Positions 48,590 through 58,438 of a DNA stretch of 64,000 bases are shown one piece after another. The notes under the pieces were generated by a model, which worked only from the letters and a program-made list of their open reading frames with translations, searched no databases and had not been told where the DNA came from. Source of the DNA: Opitutaceae bacterium EW11 (GTDB lineage: Bacteria > Verrucomicrobiota > Verrucomicrobiia > Opitutales > Opitutaceae); contig QAYY01000022.1 in assembly GCA_003054665.1 (NCBI GenBank), positions 1 to 64,000 on the forward strand, given 5' to 3'. The position numbers were made by a program, and so were the translations under genes. The first letter of the stretch is position 1; every line of letters starts with the position of its first letter.

Positions 48590-50527
48590 TCAAAAGAGTT
48601 CGACGTTGTCGCCAAGCGACGGAGTGCTTTCCGGCGCGGCGACGGAGGGACCGTCGGCGCGTGCAACCGTCGCCGACAGGGTATTTCCGTCTGAAACTTC
48701 GCTGGCCGTCGCGACGACGGCCTCCGGTTCGCCGCCGATCACCGTTGCGTGGATCCGGCGCTCCTCTTCCGTCGTGTAGCGGCGAGAGTGGCGGAAGAGA
48801 CTCGCGGCGAGGTGGCCGTCCACTTCGCCGGCGGCGGGATGGTCCTCGCAGGCGTCCGCTGTCTCGAGCAACGACGTTCTCAACGCTTCCAGCGGAGCGC
48901 TGACCGCGTCTTGGGGGCGAAGGGAGATCCACCGGGATGCCTGCTCGCGAAGTCGCACGCTGCTTCCCTGTAGACGGTCGAGCCCGGCGAGGGCGGAGTC
49001 CCGGTGGATCGAAAGTTGTTCCTCGAGGCGCCGCCCCTCCGTATCCAGGAGCTGGGCACGCGCGGTCGTCGTTGTGTCGGCCTCAAGGCACTCCTGGGCG
49101 AACTCGCGCAGCCGTGCATGCACCTCTTGGAGGTGTTTTGCCACATCGCGGGAAACCTCGCCGATTTCGTCGGAGGCAAGGCACGTCTGCTGTGCGAGCA
49201 CCTCGAGAGAGCCGCCGTTGTCGACGTGTGCGGCTTGGACCTGGGCGTTGATGGCGATGAAACGGATTTCGGTCGCAAGGGTGTCGGTCGTGCCGGCGAT
49301 GGTGCGCGTGAGTTCAGCGAAGGATTTCACGCCCTCGGCCGTGCGGCGGGTTCCGAGATGCGCGGCGGCGGCGAGGGCTCGGAGCTCGGCGATGGTGGCG
49401 GACAACGTCTCGGTGGCGTGGGTCAGACCGGCGCGGAGAGGCTCCGCGTCGCGGCGGGAGCCGAGCGCGGCCTGAAGATCGGTGAGCGATCCGAGAATTC
49501 CGGAGGAACCCTCCCGGAGGTGCGCGTCCGTGGATTCAAAGTCGTCGTTCACACCGTCCAGTTGACTCGCCTGGAGCCGGCATGCCTGGCCGACGCCTCG
49601 CAGCGCTCCGAGCGTATGCGACTGCAGCGCGCGACCGTCGACTAGGTCCTGGAGCGCATGCTGGACGTGCTCCATTTTCTGCCGGGTGATATCCTGATAT
49701 TGGAGGCTCATGACCAGCACGCTGGTGTGCCGATCGACGACGGAGGTGATCTCGTCGACCGCGGACTGTTGCTCGTCGTGCACCCGCTGGCTTCGCTCCA
49801 GTTCGGCCAGTGTGGCTTCGATCGCGTCGCGGCGGGAGCGGGCACGCTCGTGGTGCTGCCCGAGGAGCGAGGTCACGTGCTGCGTGAGATCGGCGATCAC
49901 CTGTTTCACCGTCGCGACGCACTCGAATTCCTTGCCGAAACTGGCCTCGGCCTGGACCTGAAGATCGGCCATGCCCTTGCTCAGGGAGGCGAACACGCTC
50001 TGCACTTCGATGGGGAGCGTGGCGGTCTCCACCTTGAAAAAGATCTCGATCGTGCGAAGGCAGGAGAACGCCCGTTCGAGTTCGGTCCCGCGATGCTGGA
50101 GCCTCTGGATGTGTTCGGCGCAGGCGGTGAGTCCTTCGAGGAGTCGAGCGGTGGAGTCGGCCCATTCATCCACGGCGTCGAGGGATTCCCGAATCAACCG
50201 GATCGCGGCGGGCACCGGCGAGTCGGACGTGAGCCGCCGGAGCGCTGAGGTCTCTTGCTTCAGTTCGTCCGTGATCCGGACCGTGGCCTCGAGCTGTGCA
50301 CCGATCTGAGTGAACTCCTGCTCGACCAGCGCCGCCAGTTCGGCGAGCGCACCGTGCTTCTTCTCGAGCGACTTCAAATGCCGTCGCACTGAACGCCGTG
50401 CGCTCCAGGCACTGGGCGACAGTGCCTCGCCGCGGATCCAGCTTCCGAGCGGGGCGGCGGAGTGCGGCAGGATGCGAAGGGTTCGCACCAGGCGGCGCTT
50501 GAGGAAAGTTGTGGGGTCGATGCTCAA
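48590..50527 (-). CDS. Cytoplasmic receptor-like coiled-coil protein with CheZ-like motif, cluster A
   Basis: This 645-residue protein is mostly alpha-helical and has no membrane helix. YQDITRQKMEHV (Asp279, Gln283) matches the FQD-x-x-x-Q pattern of the CheZ phosphatase active helix. IAINAQVQAAHVDNGGSLEVLA near 425-450 resembles a degenerate MCP hairpin tip. The chain ends in LGDNVELF, an acidic-hydrophobic tail reminiscent of the CheY-binding end of CheZ. All these are shared with the paralogue at 58771. The start is taken as a TTG at 50527, because the open frame further up runs through the leader terminator, and the paralogue has a TTG at the equivalent place. A role as CheY-P phosphatase or signalling scaffold is inference. 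Confidence 0.75.
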   Translation of the reverse strand: MSIDPTTFLKRRLVRTLRILPHSAAPLGSWIRGEALSPSAWSARRSVRRHLKSLEKKHGALAELAALVEQEFTQIGAQLEATVRITDELKQETSALRRLTSDSPVPAAIRLIRESLDAVDEWADSTARLLEGLTACAEHIQRLQHRGTELERAFSCLRTIEIFFKVETATLPIEVQSVFASLSKGMADLQVQAEASFGKEFECVATVKQVIADLTQHVTSLLGQHHERARSRRDAIEATLAELERSQRVHDEQQSAVDEITSVVDRHTSVLVMSLQYQDITRQKMEHVQHALQDLVDGRALQSHTLGALRGVGQACRLQASQLDGVNDDFESTDAHLREGSSGILGSLTDLQAALGSRRDAEPLRAGLTHATETLSATIAELRALAAAAHLGTRRTAEGVKSFAELTRTIAGTTDTLATEIRFIAINAQVQAAHVDNGGSLEVLAQQTCLASDEIGEVSRDVAKHLQEVHARLREFAQECLEADTTTTARAQLLDTEGRRLEEQLSIHRDSALAGLDRLQGSSVRLREQASRWISLRPQDAVSAPLEALRTSLLETADACEDHPAAGEVDGHLAASLFRHSRRYTTEEERRIHATVIGGEPEAVVATASEVSDGNTLSATVARADGPSVAAPESTPSLGDNVELF

Positions 50528-50531
50528 ATTC

Positions 50532-50592
50532 GGGAAAACAAAAAGGCACAGCCCATGAGCGACTCTTGTCGCAGACATGTGCTGTGCCTTTT
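50532..50592 (-). terminator. Leader terminator/attenuator, cluster A
   Basis: AAAAGGCACAGC and GCTGTGCCTTTT form a 12-bp stem with an extended inner helix (CATG and GCGAC/GTCGC segments), followed on the minus strand by TTTTTGTTTT. It ends only a few bases before the TTG start of the receptor-like gene, so it must be read through for that gene to be expressed from the sigma-28 promoter. Confidence 0.85.
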
Positions 50593-50650
50593 GCCAGTGG
50601 GCCCAGAGTCCCACTGAAAAATGCTGCCCCCACCGAGTGGGAGTCTGCCT
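50593..50650 (-). promoter_or_regulatory. Structured leader between promoter and attenuator, cluster A
   Basis: The transcript has hairpin P1 CUCCCAC-UCG-GUGGGGG (50627-50643) and hairpin P2 CAGUGGG..CCCACUG (50595-50616). P2 can extend by pairing the upstream U-run with the AAAA of AAAAGGC, which would open the terminator stem. P1 and P2 share the CCCAC/GUGGG sequence and could exchange partners. About 36 bases including P2 and the terminator's 5' arm are almost identical in cluster B. Confidence 0.65.
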
Positions 50651-50653
50651 CCG

Positions 50654-50680
50654 TTAACGGCCCGGTTTTTTCCGGCTTTA
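50654..50680 (-). promoter_or_regulatory. Sigma-28 (FliA-type) promoter, cluster A
   Basis: On the minus strand TAAAG (50676-50680) and GCCGTTAA (50654-50661) are separated by 14 bases. The sigma-28 consensus is TAAAG-N14-GCCGATAA, so only one position differs. Transcription would start near 50647. Confidence 0.8.
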
Positions 50681-50776
50681 GCGAAATCCGCCGGGCCGGC
50701 CGATTACAAATCGGGGAGACGCGCCGGGGCGCATCGGCAAGGGAGGCGCAGGGACGCGCTCCTTCGCCCACCATTC

Positions 50777-51526
50777 CTACTGGTCGCCGTTTCCGCTCTC
50801 CTGGAGGCTGAGGAGGGTCTCCAGGCGTTCCCGCAGTTGCCCGAGCTCCTTCGACTTGAACGTGCGTTTGGTGGCTTCGAGCACCGAAATCGTTTCCCGC
50901 ACCGCTTTTTCGAGTTCGAACGACCGGAGATTGCTCACGCCGCCGGGAGAGGCCGCCAACACCGCAACCACCTCCCCGACGTCGTGCAGCGACGAGGTGA
51001 GGTTTTGGAGCGAGAGTTCGATGAAGGCGTGGGCCGCCGGAATGTCGGTGGCATTGCGCTGGCCGGAAAGGAGCGAGGTGAGTTTCTCGAGGTCGCGCAT
51101 CCACTCCTTAAGCCGGGAGAGACTGTGCTCCACGGCCTTGCGCGCCTCGTACTGCCCGAGCGATTGCTGGATCGTGAGCAGCAACTGTTCCGCTTCCGGA
51201 GGCTTCACCAGGTAGGCGGTGGCGAGGCTGAAGGACTGGATGGCCGTATCGAGCGTGGGAAAAGCGGTGAGCAGAATCACCGGAAGACCCGGGTACAGGC
51301 GGTTTATGTCGCGGAGGAACCGGAGGTTCTCGTTGCCCGGCATCTGGATGTCGGAAATCACGAGCGAGATGTCACCGGCTTCGAGCTGCTGCAGTCCCTG
51401 CTCGGCGGATTCCCCCTCGACCGGTTCGAAGCCCGCTGCGCGGAGGAGGCTTCCGCAGGTGTTGCGGATCATGGGCTCGTCGTCGACGACGAGGATCTTC
51501 AGCTTCCGTTCGGCCTGGGGTGTCAT
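50777..51526 (-). CDS. Response regulator with unfamiliar C-terminal domain, cluster A
   Basis: This 249-residue protein has an N-terminal receiver (about 8-125) with VVDDEP, the acceptor Asp in LVISDIQMPG, and Lys in LVKPP. The remaining 120 residues are helical, not a recognised DNA-binding or enzymatic output domain. They contain a conserved C-terminal block LEATKRTFKSKELGQLRERLETLL and the block RSFELEKAVRETISVLEA. The paralogue at 60941 shares the layout. It is encoded upstream of the sigma-28 promoter, so it can be transcribed separately from the rest of the cluster. Function is unknown. Confidence 0.85.
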   Translation of the reverse strand: MTPQAERKLKILVVDDEPMIRNTCGSLLRAAGFEPVEGESAEQGLQQLEAGDISLVISDIQMPGNENLRFLRDINRLYPGLPVILLTAFPTLDTAIQSFSLATAYLVKPPEAEQLLLTIQQSLGQYEARKAVEHSLSRLKEWMRDLEKLTSLLSGQRNATDIPAAHAFIELSLQNLTSSLHDVGEVVAVLAASPGGVSNLRSFELEKAVRETISVLEATKRTFKSKELGQLRERLETLLSLQESGNGDQ

Positions 51527-51814
51527 CGATCGAAAACGACGCGGGTTCGTTCTGGAGACAGAATGCGCTGGACGTACTCTGGGCGCGAATACGCAGGCTG
51601 CTCACGCCGGTTGCTGGAGGGACTGCGAGCGGAGGCCGGCCGGCGCTTCGTGCGAACGAAGATTAGTCCGGCGCCACATCGATTGTCAGCCCCGAATCGG
51701 GAAACTGCCGCTTGCTTTGCCTTGACGGGGCCGAAATCCGTACGGTTGGACCAGGCAAGAAACGGTGCAGTCGGGCTCCCGCGCCCGAGCCTGCGGACGC
51801 AGGCCCATTTGGGC

Positions 51815-52903
51815 TCAACCAGCGCGCAGCGCGCCGATCGCCGCAGCCATTTGTTGCAACGGCAGCACCTTGGCGGCTGCCCCGAGCTTGATCGCTTCCT
51901 GGGGCATTCCGAACACGACGCAGCTGGCCTCGTCCTGCGCGATGGTGGCGGCCCCGGCCTCGCGCATTTCGAGAAGACCGCGGGAACCGTCGTCGCCCAT
52001 GCCGGTGAGGATGATGCCGAGGGCGTTCCGACCGGCGTACCTTGCGACGGAACGGAACAGGACGTCGATCGACGGACGGTGGCGCGTCACAAGCGGACCG
52101 TCTCGCACCTCGACGTAATACCGTGCGCCGCTGCGTCGGAGCATGAGGTGGCGGTTGCCGGGGGCGATCAGAGCCTGGCCGCGCAGGACGGTGTCGCCGT
52201 CCGCCGCCTCCTTCACCGTCACCCGGCAGAGGCTGTCGAGGCGTTCGGCGAACCGGGCCGTAAACAGCTCCGGCATGTGCTGCACGATCACGATCCCGGG
52301 GCTGTCCGACGGTAGTGACTGAAGCACGACGCGAAGCGCCTCCGTTCCGCCGGTGGACGCGCCGATGGCGACGATACCATCGGTGGTCTGCACCATCGCG
52401 CCGGATCCCGGCTTGGGCAGCATCGCGTCGGCATTGAGCTTCGGAGGCACGCGGTTCGGCGGGAGCGAGGGACGAAGGTGATGCCGGCCGACGCGCGCGG
52501 CGGATTTCACGACGTCGCAGAGCCGCACGCACGATTCCTCAAAGAACTGCCGGGTGCCGACCTTGGGCTTGGCGATGATCTCGACGGCGCCCTTTTCCAG
52601 GGCCGCCAGCGCGGTTTCCGACCCCGCTTCGGCCAACGTCGAACAGACGACGACGGGGATCGGGCACTGCGCCATGATTCGGTCGAGAAACGTCAGTCCG
52701 TCCATCCGGGGCATCTCCACGTCGAGCGTGATCACATCCGGCACCTGCTCCGCAATGCGCCGCACCGCGACGAAAGGATCCGCCGCGGTGCCGATCACTT
52801 CGATCTCCGGATCTGTCGAAAGCACCGACGTCAGCGCCTGCCGAACGGAAGCGGAGTCGTCGACGATCAGAACTCGGACTCTCGACGCGGGCTTTGCGTT
52901 CAT
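51815..52903 (-). CDS. cheB: CheB protein-glutamate methylesterase, cluster B
   Basis: This 362-residue enzyme is last in cluster B. The receiver acceptor Asp is in ITLDVEMP, and the esterase triad Ser ([11 protein letters not shown]), His (QHMP) and Asp (MGDDGSRG) is complete. The ATG at 52903 overlaps the cheR stop by ATGA; the open frame upstream belongs to the cheR region. The C-terminus is shorter than in cluster A. Downstream, GCCTGC-GGAC-GCAGGC and a second small hairpin (around 51790-51815) may mark the end of the transcript. Confidence 0.95.
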   Translation of the reverse strand: MNAKPASRVRVLIVDDSASVRQALTSVLSTDPEIEVIGTAADPFVAVRRIAEQVPDVITLDVEMPRMDGLTFLDRIMAQCPIPVVVCSTLAEAGSETALAALEKGAVEIIAKPKVGTRQFFEESCVRLCDVVKSAARVGRHHLRPSLPPNRVPPKLNADAMLPKPGSGAMVQTTDGIVAIGASTGGTEALRVVLQSLPSDSPGIVIVQHMPELFTARFAERLDSLCRVTVKEAADGDTVLRGQALIAPGNRHLMLRRSGARYYVEVRDGPLVTRHRPSIDVLFRSVARYAGRNALGIILTGMGDDGSRGLLEMREAGAATIAQDEASCVVFGMPQEAIKLGAAAKVLPLQQMAAAIGALRAG

Positions 52904-53778
52904 GGCTCGCCCGTGAGTGCCTGCCGGTAAACCGCCGGCGCGACCATCCGGACCGGTACGTCCAGTCCGGCGAGCGATTCGGAGTGGCCGATGAAGAGAT
53001 ACCCTCCGGGCCGAAGATGCCGGCAGAGACGGCAAACGACGCGCTCCTGCGTCGGCTTGTCGAAATAGATCATCACGTTTCGAAAGAAAATCGCCTCGAA
53101 GGACTGCGATACGCGGTACTCGGGTCCGACGAGGTTGAGGGTGGAAAACCGCACGCGGGAGCGGAGGGCTGGCACGATGCGATAGAGTTCGTCCGCCGGA
53201 TCCCGACTGCGCAGGAGGTAGCGTTTGCGCAGTTCTTCCGGGATCGGCGCGATGAGCGGCTTCTCGTAGATCGCGTCCATGCCGGCCTGAAGCACGCGCT
53301 GCGAAATGTCGGTCGCAAGGATGGAGAAGTCGAAGCGCTGCCGCGCGGCGCCAAAGTCGCCCAGCGTCATGGCGATCGTGTAGGCTTCCTCTCCCGACGA
53401 ACAGCCGGCTGACCAGACCTGTGCGTTCCAGAAGCGGTCCGAACCCGGATCGAGCGAGGGCAGCGCGGACTCCACAAGGTACCGGAAGTGCTGCGGTTCG
53501 CGAAAGAAGTCGGTCTTGTTGGTCGTGACTGCGTCGAAGAACGGCGGACGCTCGGCCGCCCCTTCCGACGACACGAGGTACCGGTGGTACTGTTCGAGCG
53601 AATCCAGTCCCAATGCCCGCAGCCTGCGCGCGAGCCGGCTTTGCAGCATGGGAACCTTTGCATCCGACATCTTGATACCGAGCTCGCGGGTTATGTACTC
53701 GGCGAGCGCGCGGAACCCAGGCGGAGCCGCCTCGTTGGAAGACCGCCGGGTGTTCAGTGGAGCCTCTCCCGTCATCAT
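52900..53778 (-). CDS. cheR: CheR chemoreceptor methyltransferase, cluster B
   Basis: This 292-residue SAM-dependent receptor methyltransferase has the same architecture as the cluster A enzyme: helical N-domain, [41 protein letters not shown] and FFRNVMIYF. The N-terminal 20 residues and the stretch around [15 protein letters not shown] differ most from cluster A. Its likely anchor is the DFQQY tail of the receptor at 54313. Confidence 0.95.
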   Translation of the reverse strand: MMTGEAPLNTRRSSNEAAPPGFRALAEYITRELGIKMSDAKVPMLQSRLARRLRALGLDSLEQYHRYLVSSEGAAERPPFFDAVTTNKTDFFREPQHFRYLVESALPSLDPGSDRFWNAQVWSAGCSSGEEAYTIAMTLGDFGAARQRFDFSILATDISQRVLQAGMDAIYEKPLIAPIPEELRKRYLLRSRDPADELYRIVPALRSRVRFSTLNLVGPEYRVSQSFEAIFFRNVMIYFDKPTQERVVCRLCRHLRPGGYLFIGHSESLAGLDVPVRMVAPAVYRQALTGEP

Positions 53779-53788
53779 GTTCGAACCG

Positions 53789-54289
53789 TCAGGCGGCGGC
53801 GGGTTTTGCGGCGGCGGCGGTATCCTGGACGAGGAGGATGTCGTCGGAGGAGAAGACGGCGTTGATATCGAGGAGGATGATGAACTGGTCGCCGCGTTTG
53901 CCCATGCCCTGGATGAACTCGCTGCGCCAGCGCATGGCGAGGGTGGGGGGCGGATTTATCTGGGAGGGTTCGAGTTCGATGACCTCGTGGACGGAGTCGG
54001 CGAGACCGCCGAGGACGCAGAGCTCGGAGCCGAGCATCAGTTCGAGGACGACGATGCGGGTGTTGACGGTGTCGGCAGTGGCCGGGAGGCCGAACTTTTG
54101 TCGAAGGTCGACGACGGGGATGGCGTTGCCGCGGACGTTGACGACGCCGCGCATGTAGGCCGGAGCGGTGGGCACCTTGGTGACGTGGGAGAGATCGAGG
54201 ACCTCGCGGACCTGCGAGACGTTGATCGCGAAGAGCTCCGCCCCGAGGCGGAAGGTCAGGTACTGACCGGGTTCAGTGATGGCATTCAT
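53789..54289 (-). CDS. cheW: CheW coupling protein, cluster B
   Basis: This 166-residue SH3-like coupling protein is nearly identical to the cluster A CheW. The visible changes are PPV to PAT, one Val to Ile and one Ser to Thr. The ATG at 54289 is chosen to match cluster A, although the frame is open for nine more codons. Because the products are almost interchangeable, the receptors and kinases of both clusters may form mixed arrays. Confidence 0.96.
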   Translation of the reverse strand: MNAITEPGQYLTFRLGAELFAINVSQVREVLDLSHVTKVPTAPAYMRGVVNVRGNAIPVVDLRQKFGLPATADTVNTRIVVLELMLGSELCVLGGLADSVHEVIELEPSQINPPPTLAMRWRSEFIQGMGKRGDQFIILLDINAVFSSDDILLVQDTAAAAKPAAA

Positions 54290-54312
54290 CGGCTGAGGGT
54301 GTCGTGCGCGAC

Positions 54313-56010
54313 TCAATACTGCTGGAAATCGCGGTCCTTGCCGTCCGCCGGAGCGGCTTCCTCGAGTTCGATGGCCGTGCCATTCTTTCCGATCCGATTG
54401 TGGCCGTTGGCGCCGGGGTCCGTTGCGACGGCTTTTGCCGGAGGACTCTTTCGCTGAGTGGGGGTGCGGTTTTGTCCCGTGCGTCCGCTGCGGGAGGCGC
54501 TGGCCTGCGGGCGATCGCTGAGGCGGAAGAAAGCGATGGTCTGCTGGAGCTGCTCGGCCTGGCTGGAGAGTTCCTCCGCGGTGGAGGCCATCTCTTCGGA
54601 GGCACTGGAATTCTGCTGGATAACCTGGTCGAGTTGCTGGATCGCCTTGTTCACCTGCGCGGCGCCGGTGGTCTGCTCGGCGCTGGCCGCAGCGATTTCC
54701 TGGACCAACTCGGCGGTCTTCCGGATATCGGGCACCAGCTTGGTCAGCATGTTGCCGGCCTCTTCGGCGACCTTGACGCCGTCGAGGGTGAGTTTGCTGA
54801 TTTCGGCGGCGGCCGTCTGGCTGCGCTCGGCGAGCTTGCGGACCTCGCTGGCGACGACGGCGAAGCCCTTGCCGTGTTCGCCGGCGCGCGCGGCCTCGAC
54901 CGCGGCGTTGAGGGCGAGGAGGTCGGTCTTGCGGGCGATCTCTTCGATGATGGAAATCCTCTCCGCGATCTCGCGCATGGCGGCTACGGTCTGCGAGACG
55001 GAGGATCCGGAGGACTTGGCGTCCTCGGCGGCCTTCGAGGCGATCTTGTCGGTCTGTTTGGCGTTGTCCGCGTTCTGCTGGATGCTGGCGGCCATCTCTT
55101 CCATCGACGAAGTGCTCTCCTCCGCGGCGGCGGCCTGCTCGGTGGCGCCCTGGGAAAGCTGCTGGGCGGTGGCGCTCATTTCTTCGCTGCCGGAGGCAAC
55201 GTTGGCGGTCGCGGTGGTGACCTCCCCAATGACACCTCGGAGGTTTTCGACCATCTTGTTCATTGCGGCGCAGATCTGGCCGACCTCGTCCTTCGTGTTC
55301 ACGGCGATGTTGGCCGTGAGGTCGCCGTTCGACACGCGCTCCACCGCGCCGACGGCGCTGGCGATCGGACGTGTGATGCTCCGCGTGATGAATACAGCGA
55401 TGACGAGGGCAATCAGTGCTCCCGCGATCAGGCCGGCGACGACGCCCGTCTGGGCTTGATGAATCGCGTTCGAAATCCGGACGCCGGCTTTGTCGCCGTT
55501 CTCCTTGTTGTAGTCGACGAGCTTGCCGATGGTGTCCAGGTAGCGGTCATACGCGGGAACGAGTTTTTCCCGATAGAGGGCCACGGCCTTTTCGGTCTGC
55601 GTGGCGCGGCTCAACGCCAGCACGTCGGGAGAAATGGCGTTGTAGGCGCTCCGCGCCGCCTGGACGTCGCTGAAGAGCTCCTTCTCGTGCGGGTCGGCGA
55701 TCAGGGCCTCGTACGATTTGAAGATCTTGTTGTTTTGCTCCCGGTTGACCTGCATCCGCGATTCGACCTCGGACATGTCTTTGGCGTCGACCGAACCGAT
55801 ATGACGCATGGTGAGTCTCCCGTTTTCGCGCGCATTGGATTCGATTTGTCCCATCGCGTAGATGCTCGGCAGGAAATTGCCGACCACGTCGTGGGCGTTG
55901 GAGGAGATGCGCGAGAGCCTTTCGAAGGAGAAGGCGCTCAACGCGACGGTAATAAGGATCAGCGCGGCGAAGCCGATGGTGATCCGGGTCCCTATCTTGA
56001 GGTTTTTCAT
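54313..56010 (-). CDS. Membrane chemoreceptor (MCP), cluster B
   Basis: This 565-residue receptor has the same start ([19 protein letters not shown]), HAMP domain, signalling hairpin ([19 protein letters not shown]) and DFQQY tail as the cluster A receptor. Its periplasmic four-helix-bundle sensor (about 31-185) is quite different (for example [21 protein letters not shown]). The ATG overlaps the cheA stop by ATGA. A different ligand from the cluster A receptor is likely. Confidence 0.95.
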   Translation of the reverse strand: MKNLKIGTRITIGFAALILITVALSAFSFERLSRISSNAHDVVGNFLPSIYAMGQIESNARENGRLTMRHIGSVDAKDMSEVESRMQVNREQNNKIFKSYEALIADPHEKELFSDVQAARSAYNAISPDVLALSRATQTEKAVALYREKLVPAYDRYLDTIGKLVDYNKENGDKAGVRISNAIHQAQTGVVAGLIAGALIALVIAVFITRSITRPIASAVGAVERVSNGDLTANIAVNTKDEVGQICAAMNKMVENLRGVIGEVTTATANVASGSEEMSATAQQLSQGATEQAAAAEESTSSMEEMAASIQQNADNAKQTDKIASKAAEDAKSSGSSVSQTVAAMREIAERISIIEEIARKTDLLALNAAVEAARAGEHGKGFAVVASEVRKLAERSQTAAAEISKLTLDGVKVAEEAGNMLTKLVPDIRKTAELVQEIAAASAEQTTGAAQVNKAIQQLDQVIQQNSSASEEMASTAEELSSQAEQLQQTIAFFRLSDRPQASASRSGRTGQNRTPTQRKSPPAKAVATDPGANGHNRIGKNGTAIELEEAAPADGKDRDFQQY

Positions 56011-58058
56011 GGTAGTTCAGTGCCCCGGCGGACTGCCGCGGCGGATGAGAGAGAAGGTGCGCGGTGGCGAAGCAGCGACTCGCGTTCGGCGGAGGCCGCC
56101 CTGAGCAGCCCGGCAACGTCCAGGATCAGAGCGACGCGCCCGTCGCCCATGATCGTGGCGCCCGAAGCGACCTCGACGTGCTGATAAAAACGCCCGAGGG
56201 ACTGGATGACGGTCTGGTGTTTTCCCAACACCCGATCCACGGAGAGGCCGACACGCTGGCCGTTGTGCGAGACGATCACGACTTTCTCGTGGGCGGGTCG
56301 CTCACCGGAGATCCGGAAAAGTTCGCGAAGGCAGAGAAAGGGGACGAGTTCGCCACGGACCGCGACGGCGTTCTGGCCGCAGAGCTTCCCTTCCCGGACG
56401 GTGTCGATCTCCACGTTCTCGAGCACGACAGACATCGGCAGGACAAACTGGTCCGAGTTCACCTCGATCAAGAGCCCTTCGATGATGGCGAGGGTGAGCG
56501 GCAGCGTGAGCCGGATGCTCGTGCCTCGACCGATCGCGCTCGAGATCTCGATCGTGCCGCGGAGCGCCTCGATCTGACGTTTTACGACGTCCATTCCCAC
56601 GCCCCGTCCGGAAACGCTGGTGACGGATTTGGCGGTGGAGAGTCCGGGCAGGAGAATGAGGGCAAAAACGTCTTTCTCCGAAAGCGAGGCAGCGGGATCG
56701 ATCAACCGCTTCTCGATCGCCTTCCGCCGGACGGCATCCGCGTCGATGCCTCTTCCGTCGTCCTCGATGGCGATGACGACGTGTGACCCCTGATGGGACG
56801 CGGCGAGCCGAACGACCCCGGCCCTCTGCTTGCCGGCGGCGACACGCGCATCCGGTGTTTCAATACCGTGGTCGATGCTGTTGCGGATGAGGTGGACGAG
56901 CGGCTCGGCGATCTGGTCGAGGACGGTCTTGTCGAGCTCCGTCTCGGCGCCCTCGGTGACGAGCTCCACGTCCTTTCCAAGCTCCGGCGCCAAATCGTGC
57001 ACGAGCCGTTTGAAGCGGGCGAAGGTGGACCCGATCGGCATCATCCGGATGCCGAGCACACTGTCCCTCATCTCGGCGACGAGCCGCTCGAGCGCCTCGA
57101 CCGGCGCGTGCAGGTCGGCGGAGTCGATCTTGGCCGCCACCTGCAGCAGGCGCGACTGGTTGATCACCAGCTCACCGACCAGGCTGACGAGGTGATCGAG
57201 TTTTTGCGATGGCACGCGCACCACCGAGGATTTCCCCGCGCCCGAGGACGACGGGGCGAGCGCTCTGTCCGGAGACTCGGGTGGGGGAGTGGACACCTCG
57301 CGGGCTTGAGGCGCCACCACAGGAATCGAGCACGGTTCAATCCGAAGCTCGCTCGTGTCTTCGACGAAAACGAAAACGTCCCGCACCCGATTCAGATCGT
57401 GGCAAGTGGCGAGAAGCACCTCCCAGCCGAGGTAACACCGCTCGGGATCGAGGGCCTCCAGCGGAGGGACCGCGCCGAGGTTGGCCGCGACGTCACAGGC
57501 GCCGAGCGTTCGCAGTTCGGCGAGCAGGGATGCCGGATCGAGGCCGGTCGTGGCGATGTCGGGCGCCGGCCGGAAATGGATTCTGAAACCTCGTTCCTCG
57601 GAGCCGCCGCCGCTGGCGTCGGCAGCGGCAGCGGTGGTGCACTCGGAAGGTGGAACCGGCCGCAGGGCGGAGGCTGAATCGGGAAGCAGTGCTTGGAGCT
57701 TGCGCGTCAATTCGGCGGACTTGGCCTCGAGTTGTGGATGCCGGCCCTTGCCCCGCTCAAGCAGGGCTTTCAGGTGATCGCGCGCGGCGAGGACGAGGCC
57801 GACGAGTTCGGTGGAGATCGCGAGGGTCCTGTCCCGGAGCCGGTCGAGCACGGTCTCGACATGGTGGGCGAAGTCCGAGATGGCGCTGAAACCGAACATC
57901 GCGCCGGAGCCCTTGAGCGTGTGAAACGCACGGAAGAGCCGGTGAACCGCTTCGGCGTCGTCGGGTCGTTCCTCGATTTCGAGCAGCGTTTCCTCGACTT
58001 GGTTGAGCAGGTCCTCGGCCTCGAGGAGGAAAGTCTCCGATGGGTCCGGCGAGTTCAT
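56007..58058 (-). CDS. cheA: CheA histidine kinase, cluster B
   Basis: This 683-residue kinase has its HPt His at position 46 (FHTLKGSG). The ATPase motifs [19 protein letters not shown] and [10 protein letters not shown] are intact and the CheW-like domain is C-terminal. The linker between HPt and the middle domain and the Ser/Pro/Ala-rich linker before the dimerisation helices differ from the cluster A kinase. The ATG at 58058 overlaps the cheY stop by ATGA, and the 3' end overlaps the receptor start by ATGA. Confidence 0.95.
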   Translation of the reverse strand: MNSPDPSETFLLEAEDLLNQVEETLLEIEERPDDAEAVHRLFRAFHTLKGSGAMFGFSAISDFAHHVETVLDRLRDRTLAISTELVGLVLAARDHLKALLERGKGRHPQLEAKSAELTRKLQALLPDSASALRPVPPSECTTAAAADASGGGSEERGFRIHFRPAPDIATTGLDPASLLAELRTLGACDVAANLGAVPPLEALDPERCYLGWEVLLATCHDLNRVRDVFVFVEDTSELRIEPCSIPVVAPQAREVSTPPPESPDRALAPSSSGAGKSSVVRVPSQKLDHLVSLVGELVINQSRLLQVAAKIDSADLHAPVEALERLVAEMRDSVLGIRMMPIGSTFARFKRLVHDLAPELGKDVELVTEGAETELDKTVLDQIAEPLVHLIRNSIDHGIETPDARVAAGKQRAGVVRLAASHQGSHVVIAIEDDGRGIDADAVRRKAIEKRLIDPAASLSEKDVFALILLPGLSTAKSVTSVSGRGVGMDVVKRQIEALRGTIEISSAIGRGTSIRLTLPLTLAIIEGLLIEVNSDQFVLPMSVVLENVEIDTVREGKLCGQNAVAVRGELVPFLCLRELFRISGERPAHEKVVIVSHNGQRVGLSVDRVLGKHQTVIQSLGRFYQHVEVASGATIMGDGRVALILDVAGLLRAASAERESLLRHRAPSLSSAAAVRRGTELP

Positions 58059-58438
58059 GCGAGCGATCCTGTGCGTGCGAGGACCTTGTTGACCACGGCC
58101 ACCAATTGTTCGGGCGTGAAAGGTTTCAAGATCCACCCCGTGGCTCCTGCCGCCCGTCCTTCCTGTTTTTTTCCCGGCTCCGATTCCGTCGTGAGCATGA
58201 GGATCGGAACGAACTTGTTCTGAGGGTCGGCGCGAAGCGTCCGGATCAGCGTGATCCCGTCCATCACCGGCATGTTGAGGTCGGTGATCACCAGCTGGAC
58301 CGGTGCGGAAACGATGGCCGACAGCGCCTCCTGCCCATGGATCGCCTCGGCAACCTCGTAACCGGCCCGCCGCAGCGTGAAGCCGATCATCTGCCGGATG
58401 CTGGCCGAATCGTCGACCGTCAGAATTCTCGGTTTCAT
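58055..58438 (-). CDS. cheY: CheY-like response regulator, cluster B
   Basis: This 127-residue single-domain receiver has DD near position 9, the acceptor Asp in VITDLNMPVMDG, LMLTTESEP and ILKPF. It closely resembles the cluster A CheY. It overlaps the STAS stop and the cheA start by ATGA at each end. Confidence 0.94.
   Translation of the reverse strand: MKPRILTVDDSASIRQMIGFTLRRAGYEVAEAIHGQEALSAIVSAPVQLVITDLNMPVMDGITLIRTLRADPQNKFVPILMLTTESEPGKKQEGRAAGATGWILKPFTPEQLVAVVNKVLARTGSLA

Noticed and set aside
50528-50614. N-terminal extension of the cluster A receptor-like protein through the leader
   Set aside because: The frame would read through the terminator hairpin, and in cluster B the same conserved bases are out of frame with the gene.
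50535-50700. Chemotaxis leader as a c-di-GMP-I (GEMM) riboswitch
   Set aside because: The conserved GEMM core sequences are absent; the leader is shorter and its hairpins do not match.
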